Assembly: GCA_949316495.1 (NCBI GenBank)
Contig: OX439004.1
Location: forward strand, 44,502,447-44,566,446
DNA from: Amphiduros pacificus
Taxonomy: Eukaryota > Annelida > Polychaeta > Phyllodocida > Hesionidae
Direction of reading: 5' to 3'
Length of the DNA: 64,000 bases
Below, piece by piece: positions 1 through 13,600 of the stretch. Both the position numbers and the translations under genes were made by a program. The first letter of the stretch is position 1, and every line of letters starts with the position of its first letter. The notes under the pieces were generated by a model. It was not told the origin of the DNA. It saw nothing but the letters and a program-made list of their open reading frames with translations, and made no database searches.

Positions 1-2629
1 ATTATTACAACTCTCCTGTCTTGATAAACACAAGATTATCGCCAGGCCGAGAGGTAATGAAAGCGAGGCAGGTCATGTGACAGGTCATGTGATTGCAGAA
101 CACGATATTGCACTTGATTGTTTTTTTTTGACAATGACATTTGGAGAATGATACTTTCATTTATAAAAAAGACTGCGTCTTATTGTAAATGACTTGCTCC
201 ACCTCATTCTTTATTTCAATATCGTTTGAATAGATTATGTTACAAAGTCAGGTTTAGATTAAACTACGAGATGGCTAGACTTTCACAGAATACACCAGAC
301 AAAGTATTATATATTTCAAAACAAATCTGATGCAACGCACACAAAAAGCCTGAGTTCAGACTGTGTCATCATGAATAAGTTCAAGTTTGATCATGGCACA
401 ACATATATACATTTACTTGCATCAGTATCATTAGAGTAACATACAGCTTTGTAAAGATCATGCACAACTGGCACTACATCCTAAAGTACACACAACAAAT
501 GCTAGAAATCAAAAGATGTATGCACCATAGGATAGCTTGAGGTTTGCTTGTGATGGCTTGTTGCCCAGTACATGGAGGAGTTTGTGTGATTATCTCAGCG
601 ATCTGCCCATATGGCCACAGGGTAGCTACACCAGGGGGCGGCAGCAGGTCTCTGTTGTCAACGCCTTTGTCACAAACCAAAAATAGACAATAATGGTTTC
701 TCCACAAGGCCTGAGCCCCAAGACCTTGTTGTCGCCATTAAAACCACAGGACAAGCTAGTGCATATAATGTGAGTGTGATGAGACAAAAGCCAGTGGATC
801 GACAGTGATGTTGAATATAGTAGGGAAAGAAATATGGTTAAAACTGTTCATAAATATGAAATCATATGAGTTGCTGTTGCACATTCGATAATACCATTCT
901 AAAACTATTTTCTTGTCAACATTTTTCTAAACTTAGACTAAGTCACTTGTTTAATGACGTCTTACCGATCACAAAAATAATTTGGTTTTAGAATCAAGAT
1001 CATGATGTCAATATGAAAATGACATAAGTAATGTTCCAATGTAATGAGTGAATCATATATTCTTGTAATATTCAATGAGATAAAGAAAGTAAATATCAAC
1101 ATCAAACTCTGTTCCATTAGCAATACTACCAGATTAATTAAAGAGGCTGGGATTTCTATTAAAATATTAAGGTGTATTCATAATAATGGACGATACACAA
1201 GACTAATATATAGAAATAAGTCCTGGTTTTGAAAACCTCAAACAGACTGCTCTTGCTGTGCATTCATAGTGTGTCAGTGCTTAAAGGTCTACAAACGGGC
1301 CACAGAGCAATCGGCTAACATAATAACAACGTCCCACTCTCGCTTTGATCAAGACTGCATGATTCTGACAGCCTCAAACAAAACCATATTATATACATGT
1401 AGTGCTTCACGTGAAAACAATGTGGCTTCTATTTTACCTGCATGTATACATGTAGTTATGTATTCTTATTATATTGATTATTATATTGATTATTATATTG
1501 AATAATGGAGCAACTCACATAACTAGGCCAAAACTTATCTGAGAAAACCGCGATAGATATGATCAGGAAAAGTGATCGTAATCTAGCATGAAATAGTAAA
1601 ACAATTAACAGCCATTTTAGTAGTCCCATAAGTATTGAATATTGCAATGTGAAAGAAATACTCTTTTTAAACTGGCTGTAAGACCGGTTCAGGAAATATG
1701 AAATATTGATCAAAATGTGCACGGAGCCCTGAGTTTTGTGTGCGTGGCGCTCCTGCGTGGCTCCAGTGCAAGGCTTAGATATGGCATCCCGGGGACTCAT
1801 ATCTTTATTTGTTTTCCCTGCAAATTGGTCTCAAGGTGGGAAAGCAACATGATATAAAGATGCAAAGTCTTAGTGTCATTGGTGATTGTGTGATCTTTTG
1901 TATGGTCTGATCATATTTGAGGAGAATCTTCCCAGCCCTCTGATCTCATAACATGGCCCTCCTATCACGGTGCATACAGCGTCATTATTCTACTTTGGAC
2001 ATGCTTCCCGACATGCAATAAATAGAACAGATCGTAATTTGGCAAATATTTCACAGGTCCTCATTAAATTCAATATGTATAATGTCAGAAACCAGTAGGA
2101 TATTTGAAATGATATCAAACAACAAATAGACTCAGTACCCAAAGGAAGATATTTATACTGTTTATGCTTCCAAAAGCATTTCACATCAAATGAGCGACTG
2201 ACCTATTCTCCACGGCAGGATCATGAAAGAATGAAAACGTTTGTTTTATTCTCATGTGATATATAAAAGCAGAGTGAGCAGACATATCTGATCTCAACGC
2301 TGAGTCACAACAAGACCAAGTTGATGACATTGATCATTGCAGACCTAAATAGAGGCAGGATGATATGCCAACTTATCTCCTCCTTATTCCCCAGATGCCC
2401 TTGTTGGTATAATTGGATCAAAAGAGATCTGAAGGTTCTCTGATAAGACAGACTCATTAAACATCAGCAGTACCTGACATCAGCTTATTAATAATATAGT
2501 AATGACATCTATTCAACATTTTGGAACTTCCAATCAACTTTCAGCCAAATTATGCATATTTTTGTATTCATCTGGGTTGAAAACTCAGAGTCACGCCAAA
2601 TTGAGTGTTTAGCATAAAAATAAACCATA

Positions 2630-2729
<100 letters not shown>

Positions 2730-2819
2730 GAAGCTGTTACAGATATGAGGTACTGGAGGTATTTTTGTCAGACCTCATTATGGGGTTCCATCTCATACCT
2801 TATTGTGTGTGACAGGAGA

Positions 2820-2946
2820 GTGCCATCTGGTGTTAATAATGAAATTGTTTTACATACCTCACAAATCTAACATTCATATCAATGGCGCTAATGCCATTAT
2901 CCACCACTAGGGCACTTATTACTACATGTGACACTAGATGGCAGTG
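2820..2946. promoter_or_regulatory. Cluster of three CTCF-like motifs
   Basis: Three matches to the CTCF core (CCACYAGRKGGCRS type) lie within 127 bp: AACACCAGATGGCAC on the minus strand at 2820-2834, CCACTAGGGCAC on the plus strand near 2904-2915, and ACACTAGATGGCAGTG on the plus strand at 2931-2946. The outer two point away from each other. The motif resemblance is seen directly; binding is inferred from the wide conservation of CTCF in bilaterians. The outer pair could instead be the ends of an old short inverted-repeat element. Confidence 0.35.
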
Positions 2947-3146
2947 ATTTATATAGTTATTGCCTGGTTGTATAAATATGCTTCTCAGACATGTTTTTTC
3001 AAAAAGGCCTTGTACAGGTTACTTATGTAACTGTGACTAAGCAGCTGCACTATGAAGAGTGGGGTATTTTATATGCCTCACAGTACGTCAATGCCCCACA
3101 AGACAGGTCTGAGATTGGTAAAAACCCCATATCTGATACAATCTCT

Positions 3147-3380
<234 letters not shown>

Positions 3381-4343
3381 AAGATTTTAAAGATTTATTT
3401 TTATGGATTTATATTCACGGAGAATACTCAGCATAAGACTAGTCTAAGTATTTGGTAGATGTCATTTAGTTGTGAATGATACATGGATTTGCTTGTGGAT
3501 ATATTTGAAGTAGATTGTAAATGTTCATCACTCAAATAAATCGAGGAATATTAGCATTACTTATGAAGGTTACGCTGTATTCTGGATCTGGCTATTTAGA
3601 GTAGGAAATTGTTTAATTACTTTGTATGTTACCAATGGATATATATTTAGAGTCATGATATTCATTATAAGAATCGTCTCCTTGCATGAGAGCGACAGTG
3701 TCAATATAAGGAATATCACAATGCCTGTGTATACATAGACACTGCAAAACTATGTCAACTCTCCACTGTTTGTCTATTACAATGAGACCGTTGGGGATAG
3801 AGACGATTTTCAGAATATGTAAGTCATGAACAAAATGTTAAAACAAACATTTCATTCTATTTATTGGGGCTACCCAGGCAGACACAGTCTCGGCGAGATA
3901 ATATGCCAACTGTTTTGAGCACCGTTATGCATTCACGTGTTAATATAATTGATGCAAAAATGTGCTGCTTTGAACTTGAATCACTTCATCTAGATCTCAT
4001 TGCAATGCTTCAACTGGGAATATCGGCTCAATTTACATCCTCAAAGATTTCAAAAGCACAGTGATTCATGTTAGCCGAGTATTGCATTGTTTTGTCCGCT
4101 GTATTTGTGAATAATTATTTTCTCAGAGGCTGATATCATTTGGCAAGATTGTTTGTCCAGTCGTGCTTACTCATTAAAAATAACAAGAACACGCATGTAA
4201 TTATCAAGGATCTGATATATACTTTTATTGGATTGTCATTGATTTGAGAATAGAAACGTTTGTTGTGGTTTTGCTCATAAAATGCAGTCACTATATAATA
4301 AGTATTGTCAATTAAATATGAAATGTGCTTGATATGCTTGCAG

Positions 4344-4628
4344 GGCCTGAGGAGTTTTGTCAGCTCGAGACTTTTGTGGCGTCCTGTGAGTCTGATGAGG
4401 TCATCCTGCTGGAGTCTGCGCTGTACGGCCGGATGCACCTAGGACGATGTGTACAGGGTGACCTGGGATACATAGGCTGCTCAGCGAACGTCCTTGAAAT
4501 TGCGGACCGGAAGTGCTCAGGACGCCATCGTTGTGAAATACGAATACCCAATGAAGAGTTTGAAAAAACTAAACCATGCTACCAGGAGCTCAAGTCTTTC
4601 TTTGAGGCGTCGTATGCGTGTGTGAAAG
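4344..4628 (+). CDS. Exon: SUEL/galactose-binding lectin domain
   Basis: The 95-codon exon encodes one complete Gal_Lectin (SUEL) domain. It shows the family hallmarks: an early Cys, the ALYGR segment, CSGRHRC in the middle and a C-terminal SYAC. It is a symmetrical phase 1-1 exon, so the whole domain is a shuffled module. The acceptor is GCTTGCAG and the donor AAAG/GTGAGC. Proteins of this family bind galactose or rhamnose, or use the fold for protein contacts (latrophilin, EVA-1). Confidence 0.9.
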
Positions 4629-7600
4629 GTGAGCATTATTAGAAAGCTCCATTTCAGGAAATTCAATTATAAAACTGAAAGTTGACACCCTATTAAGCGT
4701 TCCTGATCAATCAAATGTATTCAACATCACATCAAGAAAGCGAGAACAAGGACGAGACATTTTCACATTTTTTTGTTAATCTTCGTAGTTTTGTTCTCAG
4801 ATGTTGTCCATGTTGGTAAACGGGCTCCAAAATATAAAGTTTACTGTTCATAAGAACTAATATCGGGAAAATTCCTTGGTAAAATGACATATATCCTTAT
4901 AGATCTTGCATGAAAATCAGGCTATCGAACTTACCCTATGGCACCAGCCTTTAGTGATCACCGCTTTTTGGAAGTGCTATTCACACAGTTTGCTTCACAC
5001 CTGTAAACTTTTAAATGCGAGAGAAGCAGGGGGTGTTAAATGTCCATGAGTGGCAAAATATGTTTTCTTAAACGCAGATTGGAGGCAGTCTTGGTATAGG
5101 CCATTTTTACTTCATTTACCTTTCAGCAGAGAACAAGATTGCTTTAATAAAAAGCTCACTGGGTGATAATATGTTTTAAATTGAAATAATAGCACCAGTT
5201 CCCTAAGGCTCGTCATGTCGTTTTTGAACGTTCAGAACATTATTTTTGTGGTAAACACTCTTTGCAGACGTTAGCCAGGTACTCGGCTTGCAGGGTCTTA
5301 TCGATCAGGATAATTGTATTGTGAAAATATGATTGATAACTGCTCTCATTACGTATGCTGGGATTCAATGGGGCATAGTTATTTGAAACGAAGCGAACAT
5401 TCAACCAAAATTAAAAGAAAATAATAGTTGAATATTCTCCTGCATCTCAAAGATGTGAGGAAGACACGTTTGTTTTCATAAGGCGCACAGCGATTTGAGG
5501 TTAACATAACAACATAATTTTTTAGGCCAAATAAGAACCTTGTTTGACCACTTTTTCTCTCGAGAACCAACAATAATATGAATAGTGATTCACCAGGGGT
5601 TGTGAGCTGTGAGTACAGAACTCCACAATGTAATATTTACATTTATTTTTTTAGCAATAATCTTTTTCTTGGATTCCACGTAAATCAAAAGGTTATTTTT
5701 ATGAAGAATTTTCAGGCAAGAATTATAGAGGCAAAGAAATTAACACACAATTTAAAAACACATTTATGCCATCTGAGTCCATTTACTGGTAAAACATGGC
5801 TCGTGTGCCTTGTTCACACGTCCCTATAATCCCTCTTTGCCGAGGCTCCCTGTAATGTCACTCTCCTCTTTGAACAACAAAAAAGATTGGAGCACTCAAA
5901 ATAGAAATTTTGATCTCGCTCTTTTACGTTTACAACGATAGTGCTAATGGCGCACTTAAGTCACCTTATCACCAAAGGGACATCTCGTGACAACATTACA
6001 TATTCATAACAATTGACCAATTAACAAACTACAAATTGCCTTAGTCCAATAACCTCACATCTTTTATTTACCAACTATGAACATCGTTAGTGTTTTTGAT
6101 CTGCTTTGCATGTGAGGAAAATTAAATGTTTTGTGAGGGTTTGAGAGAAGGCGGGGCTCAGGGTCAACTTAAGGCGCTCTCATTCTATCGAGGCTATTGA
6201 TCAAGCATGATGATAGACCTCCGAAGTACAACCCCCACACATGCAAATCCACTGCCTTATGATTTGCAACGATCCTTGTATTAACACCTTAACTCCCATC
6301 TTTATAAAAGTAAAGTAAAGAAAACAATTAATTCAACAATAAATTCATATTTATTAAAGAAAGATAAAGAAGAATTAGGAGAAAAAATTGAGGGAAAATC
6401 TTAGCATTAAAAAAATATTTTCTTTTTAAAGAATTACTCCACAAAGGTTCTGACCAGCAAACAATAGCGTAGCCATTTCGATTGAAATTGTGCCACATAT
6501 CTATCCATTCCTTATTGATTTTATACATAATTTTCAGGTGTGTCCCTGAAAAAATATCCAATAGTCATGAAAGATGATTTGTGGCACTCTGACAAATAGA
6601 GTTACTTTGTAGAAATCTTTATCTTGTGTGATTGTGGAACTGTACTTAACATTAGCAGTTCTCTGATATGAATGCGTGCTGATGTCAATATGTTTTCTTT
6701 TGATCGTGAGTGTCATGGCATCAACAAAAGTGTAAAAACCTTATGAAACACATATACTCTTAATATATTACAGTTGCGACGCTAGATGGCAGTTTGTGTC
6801 AGTCATGTGATTCTATCAAACTGACATCCGTTTCCGGTTTTATCGGAAGTGTTATCACAGAGAGGTCTGGATGTGGGGCTGCCAGCTGCCCCTGGATTAT
6901 AGAGGCTCAGCCAGGTAGGTAATGGTTGTAAAACTAATTGGAGTAGTAAGCTGTAGATATGTTAGATTTAAAGGGGTGTGAGCAATTTGAATAGCTGGTA
7001 TTAGACCACTAATTATCTGTGAAGAATGGAATGAGAACTTCAAAATGTCCCAACCAACAGTATTGAGTTTTATAGAACTGTCCCAAACACAAATATGCTT
7101 ATCAATCAATATAAATGGATGTATTGAGAGTTGCATATATTGTGTCACATCTTATTTGTTTTATATAATATGATGGATTGGTCTCAAAAGGTACAATCTG
7201 TGGATCATGTGTAATTTGCGTTTTTCCTGATATAATGGAATTTGTTTAAAAGTAAAATAAAAACTGATGCCACTTTGTTTTGCTCTGGGGTTGTAACCTT
7301 CCACGATATCATGTCATTATTTGACCTGTTGTTAACAGCCATTGGCCTCTGTTTCCTCAATTTGCATGTTAGTCTACATCTGAACAATGTAGACTTTGGG
7401 AAATGGTATTTAGAAACCATAGCCTTTCTTGCTCTTGCTGTAAGCCATTCCGCCAGGGTAACCATTGAGATATGCCGTGTGGGTTTACAACATGAAGTGG
7501 TAATATGAAATGCACCACTTCTGTGCTTTGTGCCAGATTAGCCTGAATAATGATCTTCAAACATGACATTTTTCCTTATTTATTTCATTTGACCACTTAA

Positions 7601-10600
7601 ACATACCATATTAGCCGATTTGGTAGGAAAAGCCGGTCAATCACTTGCAAATACATGGACTCTGTATTGTGTATAGGATAATTGTATGCACATATTTATT
7701 TATGTTGAAAACACAGGTGGCATGTGTGTGTTACTTTACTTTTAAACGAAAATGAATAATTCATTGAAAGAGAATGGAGCGAATGTGGTAACACTGGAAC
7801 ATGAAAGAAACCAAGACCATGTCACCTTTCTTTATTAAACAAAAGGTCGTAGATCATGATCAATAGTTGTAGCTTGAAGTCTCTTATTAGAATGGTGGAG
7901 TAGGAAGCTGGCATGGGCACAATTAGTGGTTTGAGTTCAGGGAGTACAGTTACATGTAGTATATACATTCCATGTGAGCCAGGACATTGGCATGGAATCC
8001 TGCCAGACGTTACTGACCTCTCCCAACATATTGATCTTGCATTTATCAAGGAAACAAAAAGCTATTTATTGTTCTTTTGTGTTTACGGTACGATTCCTTT
8101 AAAGTATCACCACATCTGAACAAGGTATACGCCTGTCAAAGTAAAATGTTAAAAGTATAATATACATGAATGAATTATATTATTAATTGTGGACAATACG
8201 ATATCTGATAGAAATTACACAGTTTCCCTCACTTGATCATAGGATATGAATAAAAGATTACTAATGTCGAGAATGATTTGCATTAACCCCATATATGGAG
8301 CCAGATAACATTCAAAATTCCAAATAAAAGCTGATAAATTCTGACAAAACATTTTTATTTACCAGAAGATATTGCTTGTAATATGATTATTCACTGCATT
8401 TTATAGACGTTATTTTACACATTCATAATGTGTATATATTAATTTTTGAAATATCTAGTATATAAAACCTTTGAGCGCCAAAGCTTTATCCCATTCTGTA
8501 GTATTTATTAAATTAAATTGAACAAAAAGACAATATAGAATGGTGTTCCTTTTGACAATTACCCACCGAAAACATTTAAATATTATATTTATTCGAATCA
8601 TAAGCATGTATTTATATTATTCATATATGTCACAATTGGAATATGGATTTTCCAAAACATTGCGTGATGGAATATAAGAGGATAAAAAGAAAATGCATTT
8701 ATTATTATGTACAAGGTATTTGTAATAATGTAAAGCACGAGATGAACCTAAGATATAGAAAGTGTACAACAGGTTCATTTCTTCATGAACAAACTTGGAT
8801 GTCAATCTCAACATGAGACAGGACTGCCAGATAGTTATAGAAGTTTATTGATTCATGATAGATGGGTAATTGTATTTAAATTCCTCAGCATTACTTAGTT
8901 ATGTTCCTTCCTACACGTTTATAAACCTGTGCTTCATCTGCAACAACCATTATCATTATTGTACCTGTAGATATATGGTCCAGTTTATATGTCAAAGGAC
9001 TGTTGATATTCTTGTTGCATTGACGACAATAAGAAAAATATTTCTATCTCCATCAGGCGGAGAGTTCGCAATGCAGAGATAAACCTCAACCCAAATTGAG
9101 GAGTTTTCCATTTGCGCTGTGTATTATTATTTTGTAATAGAGAATAGTGCACAATAGAAGCGCAGTGATTGTGACCGGAGTGGTGCCCTATTGTATGGAG
9201 TGGCTCTCAAAATAATCAAATAGATTGCAGTTATATGATGGCTCGGGGCCTTGCACCATGGATGTACATCAGAGTTGAGGATGGGTGGAATCTAAGGCCA
9301 CAAGTCGCTCAACTTTCATCCAACCTTCCCAAAGCAATGCATCTGGAGATTTAATTCTAATCCATTAATAAGACATGCCATTAGGTAATGATGTTCTGAA
9401 TATGTTATATACATATGACAAACTGCAGTCTGGGAACTTGGAACACACTCCTAATGGTATAACTCCCGAGTGGCATTTGCTTTCGCGTCTTATCTGACTT
9501 ATTCCCTTTCAACCAAATATGTCGTATTGTATTTTATCCTTACACATCTATATTTGTGAGAGCCATTTAATGCTTGATCTCTCTGTGAGCCACTTTGAGG
9601 TCAGGTTGCCTTGCCGGAGCATCGTGTTGCTTTCCTCCAAGGAGGCAGAGTAATTTGTTTGATTAATGTCCTCTCAGACGTGGCCCAGATTGCTGCTAAC
9701 ATGTCCTCCGCGCAGACATTGGCGCTGAACACGGCTTGACATGGAAAACACATTCCTGATTTCTTTGTCAACGGTTTTTGTATCAGCCTTTTCTTCATTT
9801 GTCAATCCTTCTCTTAGTATATGGCCTGACTTTTATTTTCTCTGTAAATGTTCATGTGGTGTTGTAAGATATCGCTTCTGACCCCAGTTTTTATATCTCG
9901 TCGACAAATAGCATTCTTGCGCATGTCATACTAATATTCTTCACGTAATTGCATTTAAATATAGATTTGAACAGGCTTTTATCCATTTATAGTTGAATAA
10001 CTCTTTGAACAGGCTGTGAATCCGGCTTTCTGTATGAATAAGTTCTCTGTGTAATTGTATAATTACTTGGTTTGGCAGTAGACATCATGGTGAGGTGGGC
10101 TATGAAAACACAGTCCTTTCTAATGAATAACATTTATCACGGAACCAATTATTCACAAAAACACGTCCTTTGTCGTTGTCTTTTGGGCCAGGACCCTCCC
10201 CAAATGTGACGATTGATCTCTCAATCAACATTCGCTTGAGACTTTGTAAATGGATGGAATTATGTTCTGGAAAATGCCCAACAAGGCCAGGGCCATAAAC
10301 AGATGCACATTACAGTGGCATTGTTTGTATACTTATTTTTCATGAAACCCGTTTAATCACTCGTCCAAAAGTCTTTTGTGCTTTCGTCCCTTATGAGAAA
10401 TACCTTACACTTCTCAATCATTCACTAAGAGACACAAGAGTGCTGTTTAACCGATGTTACACGAGACAAATGTTTCCATGCATATCATTAGAAATAAATT
10501 GCATAAATGCTAATCTGAAAATTAAAATTAAAAGTTCACAATGAATGTCAATGTTTGATTTATTCAGACTTATGTGATCTATTTTCAGGTCAAATCATCA

Positions 10601-13600
10601 ATATTACAATGTATGATTTCACAAGACAATCCTCGTCCAGCGACCACAAAGGCTCAATATCTCACATAAGCGGCTGTACGCAGTCTGTTGAGTATGTATA
10701 TATCAAGGAAGAGAAGAGGACCCAAAGTGTTACGGTGTGCGCGGGTATGAAGCGCCAGAAACACATCTACCTCTCCCTGGGGCACAGCGTCCAAATCACT
10801 ATATCCTCTCAGATCCAGCGTAAGAATAAGGGGCATTTTCTAATCAGATATGATGGTAAGTAAATGTGGAGTTTATTTCCAAAGAAATCACTTTAAAAAT
10901 CGATGGTTTAAGTAAACAAAACAATCATTTCCATGCCTTGTTTTGACCTTTTTATGGAGGAAATAGATTTGTATCCCGAGTAGTTGGCATACAAGCAGAG
11001 TTTAACACTGGTAGTGCGGCTTTAATGGATATCCACCACTAGCTGTTGCCAACACATGCTAGGGAGTGTATTGCACAGATCCGATTCCTTTACTTTATAG
11101 GCGAAAATGGGAAATTCTTTGACCAAATCTGTTACAGATCCCGGATTGCGAAACAGCGATAGCCTTCAGCAGAAAAGATTTCAATTCAATTCAGCCCTGG
11201 TGCCAAAACGAGAGCTATTTTCTATTTTGCAGCTGAAGTCAATTTTCCTCTGGAATCTATAGAACTGACACGATGAAATAAGCGAAGGCCTGCTCGATAT
11301 AAGGGTATCAAAAAACGAAATCGACACGAGTAGGGCGTGAATTTACAGAGAAATATGCGCAAATACATAATGGTCAAAGAACCAAAAAGCTTCTCTCTAA
11401 AAATGATATTGCACATTTTGTTCCGATCAGCTTGGGGCTATCTAGAACTATCAGTGATATTCAAAACGCAAAACAAATTGGGATTTTCTTTGATGTTACA
11501 AATCGAGTGCGAGTGGACTTTTGTCTGTCACAGCCAATTACAATACAAAGAGAAAATGCCCCCAGTTTTGCTGTTGTGAGCGATGCAGCAATAGTAAATA
11601 ATTGTAAACTACACATATCTTGTCCCTAGTTTCTATTTAACTCTGATGTAATTCTTTTTTAAGATGACACAAATCTGTCTTACCTTAAATGAGATTTGAA
11701 ATACGCACTTAAACCAATCCCTTCATCGTACTTTTAAATTTATCCTGAACATTATGGAAATTTGACGATAAAATGAGTATTAGAGTTGGATATTAAAGCA
11801 TCGATACAAAGCTGTGATTTTTTTCAATGAATTTTCCAGCGGTTATCAAGAAACATAGAAACATGGTAGAATGGCATCGGAAGAAATCCCTAGTCTACAG
11901 GTCGATACAATATTTCGATCCATTTTAAAGAAACAGTTATTACACAGAAAAATCCACAAACGCGATAGACGGTGTGATACAGGACTCGCTACTTGCCATT
12001 TTTATTCTTTGTGGAAGTAATCGAATCACTTTTGACGCATCCTGTATCCCCGGCATTCTGTATAAGCCGCTATCACTATGTTTTCAATACAATGAAATGT
12101 AAAATCTGGAAGATACCCACACTGACATATTTGATTGTCTATATCATATGAATAAGTCATGGAGCCTTATCAAAAAGATAACAGCACAGAATATTTAATA
12201 ATTATATTATGTGCATATTTTGCAACAAATGACATTAATACCCAACTGCATATGGAGGTCATAAGTATTATAATTTCAGAGAAGAAGCTCGCAGAGACAA
12301 CTGGGCGGGAGGGGGTGTCTCCTGGGAAAATACATAGAAATAAGGTGTAGCATATAGACCAGAGTGTGATCGATACGTTCGTATCAGATATTAAGTAGCA
12401 AGATGTATGGTTATCTTTGTCTTACAGTGGTCGGGTGCCCGGACATTGAGGTCCGGACTGACATGTGGTTTCGCCGTGAGGGTGACGGACGGGACGCGGT
12501 GGTTGGCTGTACACTCACAGACCGGAAGTGGCGACTCTCCTGTGTCGGACATAACTGGGTGGGAGAAATTGGCAACTGTACCTCACAATGTGAGTATTTT
12601 TGTATGAACGTATTTAAAGCTTAACTTTAGAAATATGTATTATCAATAATAATTGCTATGGAACCTTTGACTTAAGATTAATTCCTTACTATAGATTTAC
12701 AAATCTCTTGAGGCTTCCTTACTCGGATCAGATTAAATCAGAATATGAAGCGATTTGACTATCAGTTACAAATTATGGGTGTATGGTCACATCACGGCCT
12801 TCGCTATCAGTTCTGTGCACAGCATAGCTTTAGGCTGGTTATGATAAGAGCACAAACCCTCCTCTTAATTACAGTTCATGCAATTTATTATACTATGGAT
12901 TAATTCAGAGATATTTGATAGGAGAACAATATGTCAGCGAGACCAAGTCGAAGTGTCTTTTAACAAGGCTGGATGTGGTTGTGACCACACTATGAATTCT
13001 TTATTGTGCTTTAGGACCTCATAAATTACAAGGAAATTAATCGCATCGCAGCCATCAGCTTAATCAAGGGAAACTGACAAAATTGGGCACGATGTCAACA
13101 TATGAGCGTCATGGAATAACAAGTCATTTCATTTAATGAACATGTGCTTTTGATGTGAAGATGAAATCTATCAGAAAGGGATGCCATGATGATTTATGAA
13201 CTGTCGAAACATCTGCCATTTGTCATTGAGTTGCTAAATTGAAGCGTGTGGCATTACTTCACATAAAAAAAAAGAAAACAAAAACACATAATTATGATTG
13301 CTCATTTGAGAAAGCAATGTGTGGTATTTTGTCAGAGATGGCATTATCATGTACAGATCCTCAATGACCTACTTTATATAGGATTAAGACATAAATCACT
13401 TCAAGAAAACCACAGTAATAATAATAACAATGACACTTGAAAAAACACAGTTTGTCTTGTTAAGAAACCAGTAATTTTAACATCAAATATCCGACATTTG
13501 AACGTCGACCATAGTCTATGACTAGCGATGCTGGCAAAGGTGAAAAGTGGGTTCAATTGTTTTGGCATCCCGAATTACTATCAGCACATTATAAAATCTA

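Larger units (their letters stand above)
4629..12427. other. Introns 1-3 of the lectin/CUB gene
   Basis: Apart from the exons at 6774-6914 and 10589-10855, I see no coding signal, RNA gene or intact mobile element. Short open frames here lack domains and do not fit the phase-1 exon pattern. Confidence 0.6.

Noticed and set aside
474-707. A 77-codon minus-strand frame
   Set aside because: Composition and length fit chance; no domain or splice pattern.
2817-2950. A short MITE with inverted ends (GTGCCATCTGGTGT / ACACTAGATGGCAG)
   Set aside because: The match is imperfect, I see no clear target duplication, and the ends fit a CTCF motif better.
7371-7393. Perfect 8-bp inverted repeat GTCTACAT...ATGTAGAC as a regulatory hairpin
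   Set aside because: An isolated 8-bp stem is expected by chance in 64 kb.
7205-7569. Overlapping frames of 66-88 codons on both strands
   Set aside because: No recognisable domain and no phase-1 splice pattern like the true exons of the enclosing gene.
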